64,000 bases of DNA from an uncultured Paracoccaceae bacterium (lineage in GTDB: Bacteria > Pseudomonadota > Alphaproteobacteria > Rhodobacterales > Rhodobacteraceae). Within the stretch, counting starts at the first letter, position 1. The number at the start of each line of letters is the position of its first letter. The DNA lies in contig CANMDE010000002.1 in NCBI GenBank assembly GCA_947496535.1, positions 1 through 64,000 of the forward strand, written 5' to 3'. The notes beneath the pieces were generated by a model. That model did no database searches and had not been told where the DNA came from. It worked only from the letters and a program-made list of their open reading frames with translations. The position numbers and the translations under genes are program-made. Positions 18,033 through 26,938 of this stretch are shown here, piece after piece.

Positions 18033-18245
18033 ATCCTTGTACCTCCCATCCCCTTACGAATTACCCAGTGGTGCGCGCAGACCGTGCTAGCTCACGTCTT
18101 CTGTCTCTGCTTCAAACCGGATTGAGGGAACGCGCCAAGTTGTTGCGTGTAAAGTCCCGCGGGCCTGTGCGGGCCGTTTCCGCGCAGATCCCCACAACCA
18201 GAGCGAAATTGCGCTTCTCTTTTCATCGACGCGCCAAAAAATCCA

Positions 18246-18512
18246 TCAGTCATCAGATGTGGCGGGGCCGCGAGTGATCGTCTCGACCCATACATCGAAC
18301 GGCCCAAGAAGGCAGCCAACCTCAAATGCATCGATCAAATCGGCTTGCCCGTCGACCTTGAAGACAACCTTTCTGGCGTCCGCGTGAAGAATTTCGCAAG
18401 TCAATCCAAGCCTACGACTATGGCGGGCAACCCAGGGCAGGAACGATGGGCTTTGCAACTCTCCTTGGAGCATGAACTTTTGGGGTTGATTTGAAGGCGG
18501 GATGTTTGACAC
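18246..18512 (-). CDS. Small acylphosphatase-like protein with lost catalytic residues
   Basis: An 88-residue protein that lines up along its length with acylphosphatases: an LQGELQSPSF segment where the family has the GxVQGVGFR loop, then RRLGLT, VDGQADLIDAF and a GP-turn before the last strand. The loop arginine and the strand asparagine needed for catalysis are not conserved (LP and H in their places), so it is probably a non-catalytic homologue, perhaps a binding or assembly protein. The start is a GTG at 18512; an internal ATG at 18473 is possible. It lies 213 bases ahead of the Rieske gene on the same strand. The alignment was done by eye. Confidence 0.55.
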   Translation of the reverse strand: MSNIPPSNQPQKFMLQGELQSPSFLPWVARHSRRLGLTCEILHADARKVVFKVDGQADLIDAFEVGCLLGPFDVWVETITRGPATSDD

Positions 18513-18689
18513 GGATTCACTTTGCGGCCGAGTTTAGCTTTTAACCCTAAATGTATTGCTGACGTATGAAAGATGAGAATTGCCTTTTGTTCTGATCGCA
18601 AGGTTCGCGAAGCAAACTTCTAAGCGCATAGCCCAAACGTCCGGTCGGTCCGCGATCTGTGAGTTGGCACATGTCCAGACTTTGCGCTT

Positions 18690-18765
18690 GCAGCGAACGG
18701 CGGCTCTGACGGGCCGCACCGCAGCGTCGCGATCTAAGGTTGGAGGTCGGCTTTGGGCCGTCCTT
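18690..18765. repeat. Dispersed intergenic repeat, divergent copy
   Basis: CAGCGAACGGCGGCTCTGAC followed by GGGCCGCACCGCAGCGTC resembles the CAGCGAATG...GCGGGCTGCRAYCGCAGC core at 47500-47536 and 54475-54505. The tail GGGCCGTCCTTG (near 18755) also recurs. Non-coding. Confidence 0.45.
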
Positions 18766-19079
18766 GTCCAAGGCCAATATTGAGTTCGTACACCAGCCTA
18801 GCCCTTGGCAGGATTGCTGTGCTCTTTCTTCAGAAAACCTATCAGTCGTGCATGTTTGAACAGCACGATCAGGACTTGTACGAGGTAGTTGGCTTTCTGA
18901 GAACCATGTCGCCCGCTTGGCGTCCCTGACCGGGATCGCCGCACAGGTTGGCTATCCCTCTAATATACATGCTTTTAGGATTACCTGCGTCTCCATACAG
19001 CGGACGTTGGAGCAACGGCAGCTCCATCCGCCTTCTGGTCATCCGACGAGGTGAAAATCGCTCAGGTGTGCTCCATGTC

Positions 19080-19242
19080 CACTATGCGGGCTGCAACCGC
19101 AGAAACATCGAGATGCGTCGAACGGCAGGGATGGGCCGGAAAATGCATAAATTTAGGATTCCGTAATGGCGTAACGCTAATATAGGCCTTGGTTGTCGAT
19201 GCCGGAAGATCCTATTCTGGGGGGCGGATACAACGCCTACGT
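19080..19242. repeat. Dispersed structured repeat, copy A
   Basis: Aligns without gaps to 54480-54642; over bases 19141-19240 I count 82 identities in 100. The two copies differ at all three codon phases equally, so it is not coding. Two inverted repeats are kept: around 19164-19181 and CCGGAA/TTCTGG at 19202-19220. It also carries the GCGGGCTGCAACCGCAG core at 19086-19102. The rest of 18513-19440 holds no gene I can support. Confidence 0.65.
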
Positions 19243-19439
19243 TATAGAGTGCCTCAGCAGATATGCTTACCCCAACAATACCATTGAGTTGGACAAACCT
19301 GAGAAGCCGCTGAGATAGGACAACCAAACCATCTAAAGCACTGATTTTAAAAGTAATCGACCGGTTTTGTTTACACTTCGAGATGGAACTCAATCTTAAA
19401 GGCAGTGCAAGTGGAGTGACTTAAGTAATTGATGTAAAA

Positions 19440-19568
19440 TTGTATTTTCTAATTCTTACGGTCTGCTGTGTGAGATAAGTCCCATAGCTGTTCGGAAACC
19501 GCGAGTAACGCGGCACTCACCACCATAGAGCTAAGCCCCGCCCGACAAAATGTCCGGCGGGGCTTTTT
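19440..19568 (+). ncRNA. Candidate small RNA ending in a strong terminator
   Basis: There is no open frame here, yet the plus strand ends in a textbook intrinsic terminator at 19533-19568. No protein gene on this strand lies upstream for over 10 kb, so the terminator must end some short transcript. The exact 5' end is not visible; 19440 is a guess at an AT-rich promoter-like stretch. It could alternatively insulate the convergent gmaS operon. Confidence 0.35.
19533..19568 (+). terminator. Rho-independent terminator
   Basis: AAGCCCCGCC pairs with GGCGGGGCTT; the loop itself contains GACA/TGTC around AAA, and the stem is followed by TTTTT on the plus strand. Read on the minus strand it still forms a hairpin, just after the gmaS stop at 19584, but without a T-run there. 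Confidence 0.8.
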
Positions 19569-19583
19569 CGTTGATAACAATCG

Positions 19584-20891
19584 TTAGATATCGAGGCAGT
19601 TTGCCCGCTCCCACTCTGAAAAATGGGCCATATAGCTATCCCATTCCTGTTTTTTCAACTTGGCGAAAGCAGCGGTCATTTCAGCGCCTATCATATCAGT
19701 AAAGGCGGTATCAGCCTCGAAGGCGCGGATTGCATCAAGCAGGTTCAATGGCAGGCGCGGTGCATCTTTCACAGTATGGCCCATCGCATACATATCGATA
19801 TCAAGGCGCGGCCCCGGATCCGCCTTCGCAGAAAGCCCCAACAGACCCGCGGCAACAATGGCCGCTTGCAGCAAATACGGGTTTGTCGCGCCGTCTGGAA
19901 GCCGTAATTCAAACCGACCGGGCCCCGGTACACGCACCATATGGGTACGATTATTGCCCGTCCATGTGACGGTATTAGGTGCCCATGTGGCCCCTGACTG
20001 GGTCACGGGGGCGTTGATTCGTTTGTAACTGTTTACTGTCGGATTGGTGATGGCACACATGGCTTCGGCGTGGGCGACGATTCCACCGAGGAAGTGGAGT
20101 CCGTCATCGGAAAGGCCAAGTTCTTTGCCCTCATCAGCAAAAGCGTTTGTCGCGCCCTCCAGATCCCAGACGGATATATGGGCATGACAACCGTTCCCGG
20201 TCAAACCAGCAATCGGCTTGGGCATAAATGTCGCGCGAAACCCGTGTTTTTCTGCGACCGACTTGACCATGAACTTGAAAAAGGAATGCTTATCCGCCGT
20301 CGCCAACGCATCATCAAAATCCCAGTTCATCTCAAACTGGCCATTGGCGTCTTCATGGTCGTTCTGGTAGGGGGCCCATCCAAGCTGCAACATGTAGTCG
20401 CAAATCTCTGAAATCACATCATAACGCCGCATCAATGCGGCCTGATCATAGCAGGGCTTTTCGGCTGTATCATAAGCATCAGAGATGGCGCAGCCATCGG
20501 GATTCAGAAGGAAGTATTCTGCCTCAATGCCAGTCTTTACCCGCAAACCTTTGTCTTTCGCCTTAGCAATTAAGTCGATCAGAACATTGCGAGGGGCTTG
20601 GGCAACAGGCGCTTCTTCCATTACAAGGTTCGCAGGCAACCAAGCGACCTCTGGCTTCCAAGGCAGTTGAATAACGGCGTCAGCGTCGGGGACAGCCAAC
20701 ATATCGGGATGCGCCGGGGTCATATCCAGCCACGCCGCAAAGCCTGCAAAACCCGCCCCGTCTTCCTGCATTTCGGCGATCGCCTGCGCCGGGACCAGCT
20801 TAGCCCGCTGCGCGCCGAAAAGGTCGGTGAACGATATCATGAAATAGCGCACGCCATTCTCTTGCGCCCACTCGCCAAGGTCCGTCGCCAT
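19584..20891 (-). CDS. gmaS: Gamma-glutamylmethylamide synthetase
   Basis: A 435-residue GlnA-like ligase that joins monomethylamine to glutamate with ATP, the first step of the N-methylglutamate pathway. The opening YFMISFTDLFGAQRAKLVPA and the TPAHPDM and HEDANGQFEMN segments match GmaS proteins of Roseobacter and Methylocella as I remember them, better than true glutamine synthetases. Glutamate/ATP-site motifs (NGCHAHIS, NNRTHMVRVP, RFELRLPDGATNPY) are intact. AGGAG lies 8 bases before the ATG, and it starts 12 bases after mgsC in the same operon. Two other GS-type genes in the window (30661, 35177) differ and are not adjacent to mgs. Confidence 0.88.
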   Translation of the reverse strand: MATDLGEWAQENGVRYFMISFTDLFGAQRAKLVPAQAIAEMQEDGAGFAGFAAWLDMTPAHPDMLAVPDADAVIQLPWKPEVAWLPANLVMEEAPVAQAPRNVLIDLIAKAKDKGLRVKTGIEAEYFLLNPDGCAISDAYDTAEKPCYDQAALMRRYDVISEICDYMLQLGWAPYQNDHEDANGQFEMNWDFDDALATADKHSFFKFMVKSVAEKHGFRATFMPKPIAGLTGNGCHAHISVWDLEGATNAFADEGKELGLSDDGLHFLGGIVAHAEAMCAITNPTVNSYKRINAPVTQSGATWAPNTVTWTGNNRTHMVRVPGPGRFELRLPDGATNPYLLQAAIVAAGLLGLSAKADPGPRLDIDMYAMGHTVKDAPRLPLNLLDAIRAFEADTAFTDMIGAEMTAAFAKLKKQEWDSYMAHFSEWERANCLDI

Positions 20892-20903
20892 GCAGTTTCT
20901 CCT

Positions 20904-22241
20904 CTAGTTCGTTTTGCCGGGAACCCAGCCGGTGCCCGCTAGGGGAACCTGCGCCATCGCTGCAGCCTCAACCGTCAGGGCACAAAGATCCTCGGGTTCC
21001 AGGTTATTCACGTGATTGTGGCCACAGGCCCGCGCGAGTGTCTGGCATTCAAGGGTCAGAACCTTCAGGTAATTCGACAATCGCCGCCCGCCTTCGACAG
21101 GATCAAGGCGCGCCATCAGCTCGGGGTCTTGCGTCGAAATACCAGCCGGATCGCGCCCTTCATGCCAATCATCATAAGCACCCGCCGTTGTTCCCAGTTT
21201 TTGATATTCGGCCTCCCATTTGGGATCGTTATCGCCAAGTGCAACAAGGGCCGCCGTCCCAATCGATATTGCATCGGCCCCTAATGCAAGCGCCTTGGCC
21301 ACATCGGCACCAGTACGAATACCGCCCGACACGACAAGCTGCACCTTGCGGTGCATGCCCAGATCCTGCAAAGCCTGAACGGCGGGGCGAATGCAAGCAA
21401 GCGTCGGCTGGCCGACATGTTCGATAAAGATATCTTGCGTCGCCGCCGTCCCGCCTTGCATCCCATCAAGCACAACGACATCCGCACCCGCTTTGACGGC
21501 AAGGGCCGTATCATAGAACGGACGGGCGCCGCCCACTTTGACGTAAATTGGTACCTTCCATCCGGTAATCTCACGCAATTCAAGAATTTTGATCTCAAGA
21601 TCGTCCGGCCCCGTCCAATCAGGGTGGCGACAGGCCGACCGCTGATCAATCCCCTCGGGCAAATCACGCATACGGGCAACGCGTTCGTTGATCTTCTGGC
21701 CCAAAAGCATGCCCCCGCCACCTGGTTTGGCCCCCTGCCCTACGACAAGCTCAATGGCATCAGCCCGGCGCAGATCGTCTGGGTTCATCCCGTATCGTGA
21801 CGGCAAATACTGATATACTAGCTTGGTTGAATGACCACGCTCTTCCTCGGTCATGCCACCATCACCTGTGGTGGTCGAGGTGCCCGCGGCGGATGCGCCA
21901 CGGCCCAGCGCCTCTTTTGCAGGACCGGACAGTGATCCAAAGCTCATCCCTGCGATGGTGACGGGGATATCCAGCGTGATCGGGTTTTTTGCAAAGCGTG
22001 TGCCCAATTGCACCGATGTCCCGCAGGTTTCGCGGTACCCTTCCAAAGGATAGCGGGACATCGACGCGCCCAGAAACAACAGGTCATCGAAATGCGGCAC
22101 CCGCCGTTTCGCACCACCGCCGCGAATGTCGTAGATGCCGGTCTCGGCAGCACGTCTGATTTCCGCATTCACCTCAGGCGAAAATGTCCAGCTTTGGCGT
22201 GGAACGGTCCGGCTTAGACCTTCGCGTTTTTGATCTTTCAT
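20904..22241 (-). CDS. mgsC: N-methylglutamate synthase subunit C (glutamate synthase FMN domain)
   Basis: A 445-residue protein equal to the FMN-binding synthase domain of glutamate synthase. Features include the RRVPHFDDLLFLGASMSRYP region, TSTTTGDGGMTEEERGHS, the FMN barrel strands KVGGARPFYD and VVLDGMQGGTA, and SGGIRTGADVAKALALGAD. Within MgsABC it makes N-methylglutamate from gamma-glutamylmethylamide. The ATG at 22241 is used; the frame upstream to 22334 lies within mgsB. The cysteine set of a 3Fe-4S cluster may be partly represented by the C-terminal CQTLARACGHNH. Order mgsA-mgsB-mgsC-gmaS is on the minus strand. Confidence 0.87.
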   Translation of the reverse strand: MKDQKREGLSRTVPRQSWTFSPEVNAEIRRAAETGIYDIRGGGAKRRVPHFDDLLFLGASMSRYPLEGYRETCGTSVQLGTRFAKNPITLDIPVTIAGMSFGSLSGPAKEALGRGASAAGTSTTTGDGGMTEEERGHSTKLVYQYLPSRYGMNPDDLRRADAIELVVGQGAKPGGGGMLLGQKINERVARMRDLPEGIDQRSACRHPDWTGPDDLEIKILELREITGWKVPIYVKVGGARPFYDTALAVKAGADVVVLDGMQGGTAATQDIFIEHVGQPTLACIRPAVQALQDLGMHRKVQLVVSGGIRTGADVAKALALGADAISIGTAALVALGDNDPKWEAEYQKLGTTAGAYDDWHEGRDPAGISTQDPELMARLDPVEGGRRLSNYLKVLTLECQTLARACGHNHVNNLEPEDLCALTVEAAAMAQVPLAGTGWVPGKTN

Positions 22242-22251
22242 GACCGGTGCC

Positions 22252-22935
22252 CTAATACTGTGCTGCGTTGTCGATGTCGAAATGATACAGTTTGCGGGCC
22301 GATCCATAGCGCCGGAATGATGCAGGGTCAGCATCTGCCTCGGCGGCTTCCAGAAGCCCCGCCAGCTGCGCCAAATGATCCGGTGTCATGTCCTTTTCGA
22401 CGCAATCCGCACCAAGCGACCTCACATTGCCGCGCACAAATAAATTCGCCTCGTATATGCTGTCGCCCAGCGCGTCCCCTGCGTCACCCAAAACCACCAA
22501 ATTACCCTTTTGGGCCATAAAAGCCGACATATGCCCGATATTGCCATGCACGACGATATCGATACCTTTCATAGAGATACCACATCGAGAGGCAGCGTTA
22601 CCCTTGATCGCCAACAAGCCGCCGCGCCCGGTGGCACCTGCATACTGGCTTGCGTCGCCTGCGATCTTCAACATACCGGACATCATGTTTTCGCCCACAC
22701 CCGGCCCCACACTGCCATCGACTGTGATGGTAGCCTGCTTGTTCATGCCACCGCAATAATAGCCGGTTGACCCTTTGATGGTAACTTCGATAGGCGCATC
22801 AAGACCAACAGCAAGCGCATGACTTCCCTTGGGATTGATAATCTCCCAGCTAGTCTGATTGGTGTCATCCCCTTGCGCTTGAAGTATTTCATTCAATTCA
22901 CGCAAGGCGACGTCGTCCAGATCAATCCGTTGCAT
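22252..22935 (-). CDS. mgsB: N-methylglutamate synthase subunit B (GXGXG domain)
   Basis: A 227-residue protein formed of the right-handed beta-helix GXGXG domain found at the C-terminus of glutamate synthase. Repeated G-rich turns are visible (GSTGYYCGGMNKQATI, GSVGPGVGENMMSG, ATGRGGLLAIKG, HGNIGHMSAFM). It begins 3 bases after the mgsA stop, so it is translationally coupled, and it ends 10 bases before mgsC. In glutamate synthase this domain is structural and helps position the ammonia channel; here it does the same as a separate subunit. Confidence 0.87.
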   Translation of the reverse strand: MQRIDLDDVALRELNEILQAQGDDTNQTSWEIINPKGSHALAVGLDAPIEVTIKGSTGYYCGGMNKQATITVDGSVGPGVGENMMSGMLKIAGDASQYAGATGRGGLLAIKGNAASRCGISMKGIDIVVHGNIGHMSAFMAQKGNLVVLGDAGDALGDSIYEANLFVRGNVRSLGADCVEKDMTPDHLAQLAGLLEAAEADADPASFRRYGSARKLYHFDIDNAAQY

Positions 22936-22938
22936 TAT

Positions 22939-23835
22939 TCAGTGCTTCCAAAAGTAAACTTTGCCCGGTTCAGGCTCCCAGATTTGCGCGTCGGCAATAC
23001 CGGGAAGGCCAACCAGCGCACGATACTCTGACCCGAAAGCGACATATTGGTCAGTTTCGGCTAGCACGGCAGGTTTGCACGCAATCGGATCGCGCAGGAC
23101 GCCAAAACCGTCTTTCGTACCAACGACAAATGTGAAGAAGCCGTCAAGATCGGATAGGCTCGCCTCTAACGCTTCGCCCAGATTGGCGCCGTTCTGCATC
23201 TGCCAGGTTAGATAACCAGCCGCAACTTCGCTGTCGTTCTGGGTCTCGAGCGTGATGCCATTATGCGCCAGATCACGCCGCAGATTGTTATGGTTGGACA
23301 GCGATCCATTATGAACCAGACACTGATCAGCACCTGTTGAAAAAGGGTGCGCACCATTGGTCACGACGGCTGACTCTGTCGCCATACGCGTATGTCCAAT
23401 GCCATGCGTCCCTGACATCGCATTTATCCCGAAACGCGCAATAACATCTTTTGGCAGGCCGACTTCCTTGAAAATCTCCATTGTTTCACCACGGCTCATG
23501 ATGCTTAGCCCCGGAAAATCCTCTTTGATGATGTCATCAAAAACTGCAACGTCTTGGTCAGCGACGGTGCAAATTGCGTGGGTGCTCTTACGCTCCACCT
23601 CAAATGGTAACGTAAGTGCACCGGCAAGCTTTTCGGAAAGCTGGTCAAACACCGTGTCTGGGTCGGCAGACTGCACAGAAATTTTCACATGGTCCGCAGC
23701 ACCACTCCCGTAGATAGCAATCCCGGCAGAATCAGGACCGCGATCTGTCATGGTGACCAACATATCGCTAAGCATATCGCCAAGACTCACCTCTAAAGCC
23801 TTGTCTTTGATAAATAAACCGACGATCCCGCACAT
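22939..23835 (-). CDS. mgsA: N-methylglutamate synthase subunit A (class II glutamine amidotransferase)
   Basis: A 298-residue Ntn-type amidotransferase that starts MCGIVGLF, with Cys2 as nucleophile after removal of Met1. The glutaminase pocket motifs GIGHTRMATES and LVHNGSLSNHNNLRRDL, and NDSEVAAGYL, are in place. In this complex it would release methylamine from gamma-glutamylmethylamide rather than ammonia from glutamine. It is the first gene of the mgsABC-gmaS operon, 99 bases downstream of an XRE/cupin regulator on the same strand that may be co-transcribed or may control it. Confidence 0.87.
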   Translation of the reverse strand: MCGIVGLFIKDKALEVSLGDMLSDMLVTMTDRGPDSAGIAIYGSGAADHVKISVQSADPDTVFDQLSEKLAGALTLPFEVERKSTHAICTVADQDVAVFDDIIKEDFPGLSIMSRGETMEIFKEVGLPKDVIARFGINAMSGTHGIGHTRMATESAVVTNGAHPFSTGADQCLVHNGSLSNHNNLRRDLAHNGITLETQNDSEVAAGYLTWQMQNGANLGEALEASLSDLDGFFTFVVGTKDGFGVLRDPIACKPAVLAETDQYVAFGSEYRALVGLPGIADAQIWEPEPGKVYFWKH

Positions 23836-23934
23836 TTTCTTTTCCGAGGTGGTGAATAGATGTATGTATATCTAAAGGAAAAAAAGTTTCTTGCTAGTTA
23901 TATTTTTTTCATTTCAGCGGGAAAGTGTATCGGT

Positions 23935-24558
23935 CTATTGTGGATAGCATATTATGCTTAGAAATCGGGCAGGCAATTGCACCAATTCATCCGGTCCATG
24001 CGGCGAATCTGCGTCGAACAAAAGCGAGTCTCCGGGGTTCAACTCAAACCGCTGATCACCATGCCGATAAACAACGACCCCTTCCAGCATATAAAGAATT
24101 TCGATCCCGTCATGTTGAAATGTGGGAAACACATCTGATGTGTCGGTCAAGCTGATCAAATAGGGTTCCATCATCACGCCAGAGGTGTTCGAACCGAGAT
24201 GCCCCAGCAAGTTGTATTGGTGACCCGCACGGGTGCCCGCCCGCTCTGTCTCAACACCATCACCACTTTTGACATGGACCGCCTCCCGGGCCTCTTCATA
24301 CCGCCTAAAAAGTGACGTGATCGGCACGCCAAGGCTCGATGAAATGGTTTGCAAGGTCGTCAGCGAGGCCGAGGTATTCCCATTTTCAATCTTGGACAAC
24401 ATACCGATGGACAACCCGGTCTTGTCAGCCAAATCGGCCACGGTCATCCCCTGTTGACGACGGTAGGACCGCACCTCGCGACCGATCGCCACTTCAAGAT
24501 TTTTCTCCCGGAAATCAGAGACACGATGAGGGTCTTGGTTGAGGGGGGTATCGATCAT
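23935..24558 (-). CDS. XRE-family transcriptional regulator with cupin domain
   Basis: A 207-residue regulator. Residues 25-80 form an XRE helix-turn-helix (MTVADLADKTGLSIGMLSKIENG). Residues 120-205 form a cupin barrel (HDGIEILYMLEGVVVYRHGDQ, LNPGDSLLFDADSPHG) that usually binds a small ligand. It lies directly upstream of mgsA on the same strand and downstream of a GlxA-type activator. Regulators of this kind often control polyamine or amino-acid catabolism, which fits control of the methylamine genes. Confidence 0.88.
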   Translation of the reverse strand: MIDTPLNQDPHRVSDFREKNLEVAIGREVRSYRRQQGMTVADLADKTGLSIGMLSKIENGNTSASLTTLQTISSSLGVPITSLFRRYEEAREAVHVKSGDGVETERAGTRAGHQYNLLGHLGSNTSGVMMEPYLISLTDTSDVFPTFQHDGIEILYMLEGVVVYRHGDQRFELNPGDSLLFDADSPHGPDELVQLPARFLSIICYPQ

Positions 24559-24617
24559 GTAAGAACGCCATCAAAGACAAAAAGATATGCATTAGATGAC
24601 ATAGCCCACTGCGCTTG

Positions 24618-25607
24618 TCATACGGATTTATCAATATCGACCACTAGACGTTGTTCCTTATTCTCCCGCATCACTGCTGGTCGCATCCCAAAAGCCAATA
24701 CAAACTGCTGCGAAAAATGGCTCGCCGAGAAAAAGCCAGTGGCATCGGCGATATCGGCAACGCTAAGGTCCGTCTTTTGCAAAAGGGATTTCCCCACCTT
24801 AAGCCGCATCTTGCGATAGAATGCCATGACGGGTGTTTGAAAAACCTGATCAAAAAGACGGTTGAGATGTCGCGGAGATGTTCCTGTAATCAATCCTAGC
24901 TGAGACAAGGATACAGGATCGCCGATATGATCCTCCATAACGGCAACTGCTTCGAAAACAGCCTGAGGCGCATGGCCTAATTGATCAGTAAACCGCCCCT
25001 TTTGGGGCGCACTGGCTGCCCTGATATCAGTGTGCAAAAACCAATCACTCACCTGCCGGGCGAAGGCCTTGCCATAGTGACGAGCAATCATCGCGTGCAT
25101 CAGATCCATTGGCGCAGTACCACCGCCGCATGTGACCCGGTCGCGCTCCATAAAAAACAACCGCCTTTTTATAACGACATCTGGGAACTGCTTGGAAAAC
25201 GCCTCTGCATGCTCCCAATGCACCGTGCATTGGCGCCCAACAAGCAACCCCGCCTGTGCCAACAAAACCGGCCCCCCAGAAACACCGCCCAAGACCGGCA
25301 CCTTTTCCGCCATGCCGCGCAGCCAACGCAGTGAAGCTGAATCATCAAAAGCAAATGGGTCGCCGCCAGCAATGACCAACATCAGGTTCAAATCTGGCAT
25401 ATCGCCAGGTCGGTGGGTTCCGGGCAATACCGCTCCGCCAGAACTGGCGGCTCCCTCCTCCGGTGCAAAGATGGTGATGTCATAGACGGTCTTACCGGCG
25501 AGCAGATTGGCTGCGCGCAAAGGTTCGATCACGCTGGCGCAGGACATCATGGCATAGCCCGGAACTGGCCAGAGGCCGACACGATACGGTTTGTCTATTT
25601 TTTGCAT
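24618..25607 (-). CDS. GlxA-family AraC-type transcriptional activator
   Basis: A 329-residue regulator with an N-terminal DJ-1/PfpI amidotransferase-like domain (residues 8-175; the nucleophile elbow reads GGVSGGPVLLA, so the cysteine is missing and the domain senses rather than catalyses). A C-terminal AraC DNA-binding domain follows (residues 220-315; LSQLGLITGTSPRHLNRLF and VADIADATGFFSASHFSQQF). This is the architecture of GbdR/GlxA regulators of methylated glycine compounds. It is divergent from mgdABCD with only 76 bases between, so it probably activates that operon. Confidence 0.87.
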   Translation of the reverse strand: MQKIDKPYRVGLWPVPGYAMMSCASVIEPLRAANLLAGKTVYDITIFAPEEGAASSGGAVLPGTHRPGDMPDLNLMLVIAGGDPFAFDDSASLRWLRGMAEKVPVLGGVSGGPVLLAQAGLLVGRQCTVHWEHAEAFSKQFPDVVIKRRLFFMERDRVTCGGGTAPMDLMHAMIARHYGKAFARQVSDWFLHTDIRAASAPQKGRFTDQLGHAPQAVFEAVAVMEDHIGDPVSLSQLGLITGTSPRHLNRLFDQVFQTPVMAFYRKMRLKVGKSLLQKTDLSVADIADATGFFSASHFSQQFVLAFGMRPAVMRENKEQRLVVDIDKSV

Positions 25608-25683
25608 GTAAATGTCTGGAAAATGTCTACGCTACAGCAACGTCCCAATCTAGGGTGATTTTGTCAACAGAGGCAGGGCCGCC

Positions 25684-26931
25684 ATGCATTCAGCCTTACG
25701 GATCATCAAAGAAGGACTGACCGGGAACAAGGGCTGGAAACCTGCATGGCGCAAACCCGATCCGCGCACGCAATATGACGTGATCATTATTGGCGGTGGT
25801 GGCCACGGCCTTGCAACAGCTTACTACCTCGCAAAAGAGCATGGCATCACCAACATCGCCGTGCTTGAAAAGGGTTGGCTGGGCGGTGGCAATATCGGGC
25901 GCAACACGACGATCATCCGGTCCAATTACCTGCTGCCGGGCAATCAGCCGTTCTACGAACTATCGATGAAGCTATGGGAAGGACTGGAACAGGATTTTAA
26001 CTATAACGCAATGATCAGCCAGCGTGGGGTACTGAACCTGTTCCATTCGGACGGGCAACGCGATGCTTTCGTCAGGCGCGGCAATGCGATGCGCCTGTCG
26101 GGGGCTGATGCACAGATATTGGATGCCGCCGCCATTCGCGACATATGCCCCTATCTCGACTACGACAATGCACGGTTCCCGATTAAAGGTGGCATACGGC
26201 AACCGCGCGGCGGCACCGTCCGGCATGACGCCGTCGCCTGGGGTTACGCCCGTGCGGCCGACCGGCGCGGTGTCGACATCATCGAAAACTGCGAGGTCAC
26301 CGGCTTCATCATGGAAAACGGGCACTGCCTTGGCGTCGAGACCACCCGCGGCACCATCCGCGCGGCCAAAACAGCCGCTTGTGTAGCAGGATCATCCAGC
26401 AAGGTAATGGCAATGGCTGGTCAGCGTCTGCCAATCGAAAGTCATGTATTGCAGGCGTTTGTATCTGAAGGGCTAAAGCCCATTATCCCCGGTGTGATCA
26501 CCTTTGGCGCAGGCCATTTCTATGTCAGCCAGTCGGATAAGGGCGGGCTGGTCTTTGGTGGCGATATCGACGGCTATAACTCCTACGCCCAGCGCGGCAA
26601 TCTGCCGGTGTTGCACGATGTGTGCGAAGGCGGCATGGCGATCATGCCAATGATCGGGCGCGCACGCGTGCTACGCATGTGGGGGGGCATTATGGATATG
26701 TCGATGGATGGCTCACCCTTCATCGACAAGACGCAAACCGATGGGCTGTTCTTCAACGGGGGCTGGTGCTACGGCGGCTTCAAGGCCACGCCAGCCAGCG
26801 GCTTTTGCTACGCACATTTGATTGCGACCGGCAGACCTCATGAGGTCGCTCAGAACTACCGGCTGGACCGGTTCCTGGGCGGGGCGGCGATTGACGAAAA
26901 AGGGCAAGGCGCCCAACCCAACCTGCATTGA
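25684..26931 (+). CDS. mgdA: N-methylglutamate dehydrogenase subunit A (SoxB-like)
   Basis: A 415-residue flavoprotein related to sarcosine oxidase beta subunit. The dinucleotide fold IIIGGGGHGLATAYYLA (residues 34-50) and the SoxB signature NIGRNTTIIRSNYL are intact, and the C-terminus has GGWCYGGFKATPASG. It oxidises N-methylglutamate together with MgdBCD, giving glutamate and a C1 unit passed to tetrahydrofolate or released as formaldehyde. First gene of mgdABCD, divergent from the GlxA-type regulator. The identity as Mgd rather than sarcosine oxidase rests on the adjacent mgsABC-gmaS genes. Confidence 0.85.
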   Translation: MHSALRIIKEGLTGNKGWKPAWRKPDPRTQYDVIIIGGGGHGLATAYYLAKEHGITNIAVLEKGWLGGGNIGRNTTIIRSNYLLPGNQPFYELSMKLWEGLEQDFNYNAMISQRGVLNLFHSDGQRDAFVRRGNAMRLSGADAQILDAAAIRDICPYLDYDNARFPIKGGIRQPRGGTVRHDAVAWGYARAADRRGVDIIENCEVTGFIMENGHCLGVETTRGTIRAAKTAACVAGSSSKVMAMAGQRLPIESHVLQAFVSEGLKPIIPGVITFGAGHFYVSQSDKGGLVFGGDIDGYNSYAQRGNLPVLHDVCEGGMAIMPMIGRARVLRMWGGIMDMSMDGSPFIDKTQTDGLFFNGGWCYGGFKATPASGFCYAHLIATGRPHEVAQNYRLDRFLGGAAIDEKGQGAQPNLH

Positions 26932-26938
26932 GTTAACC

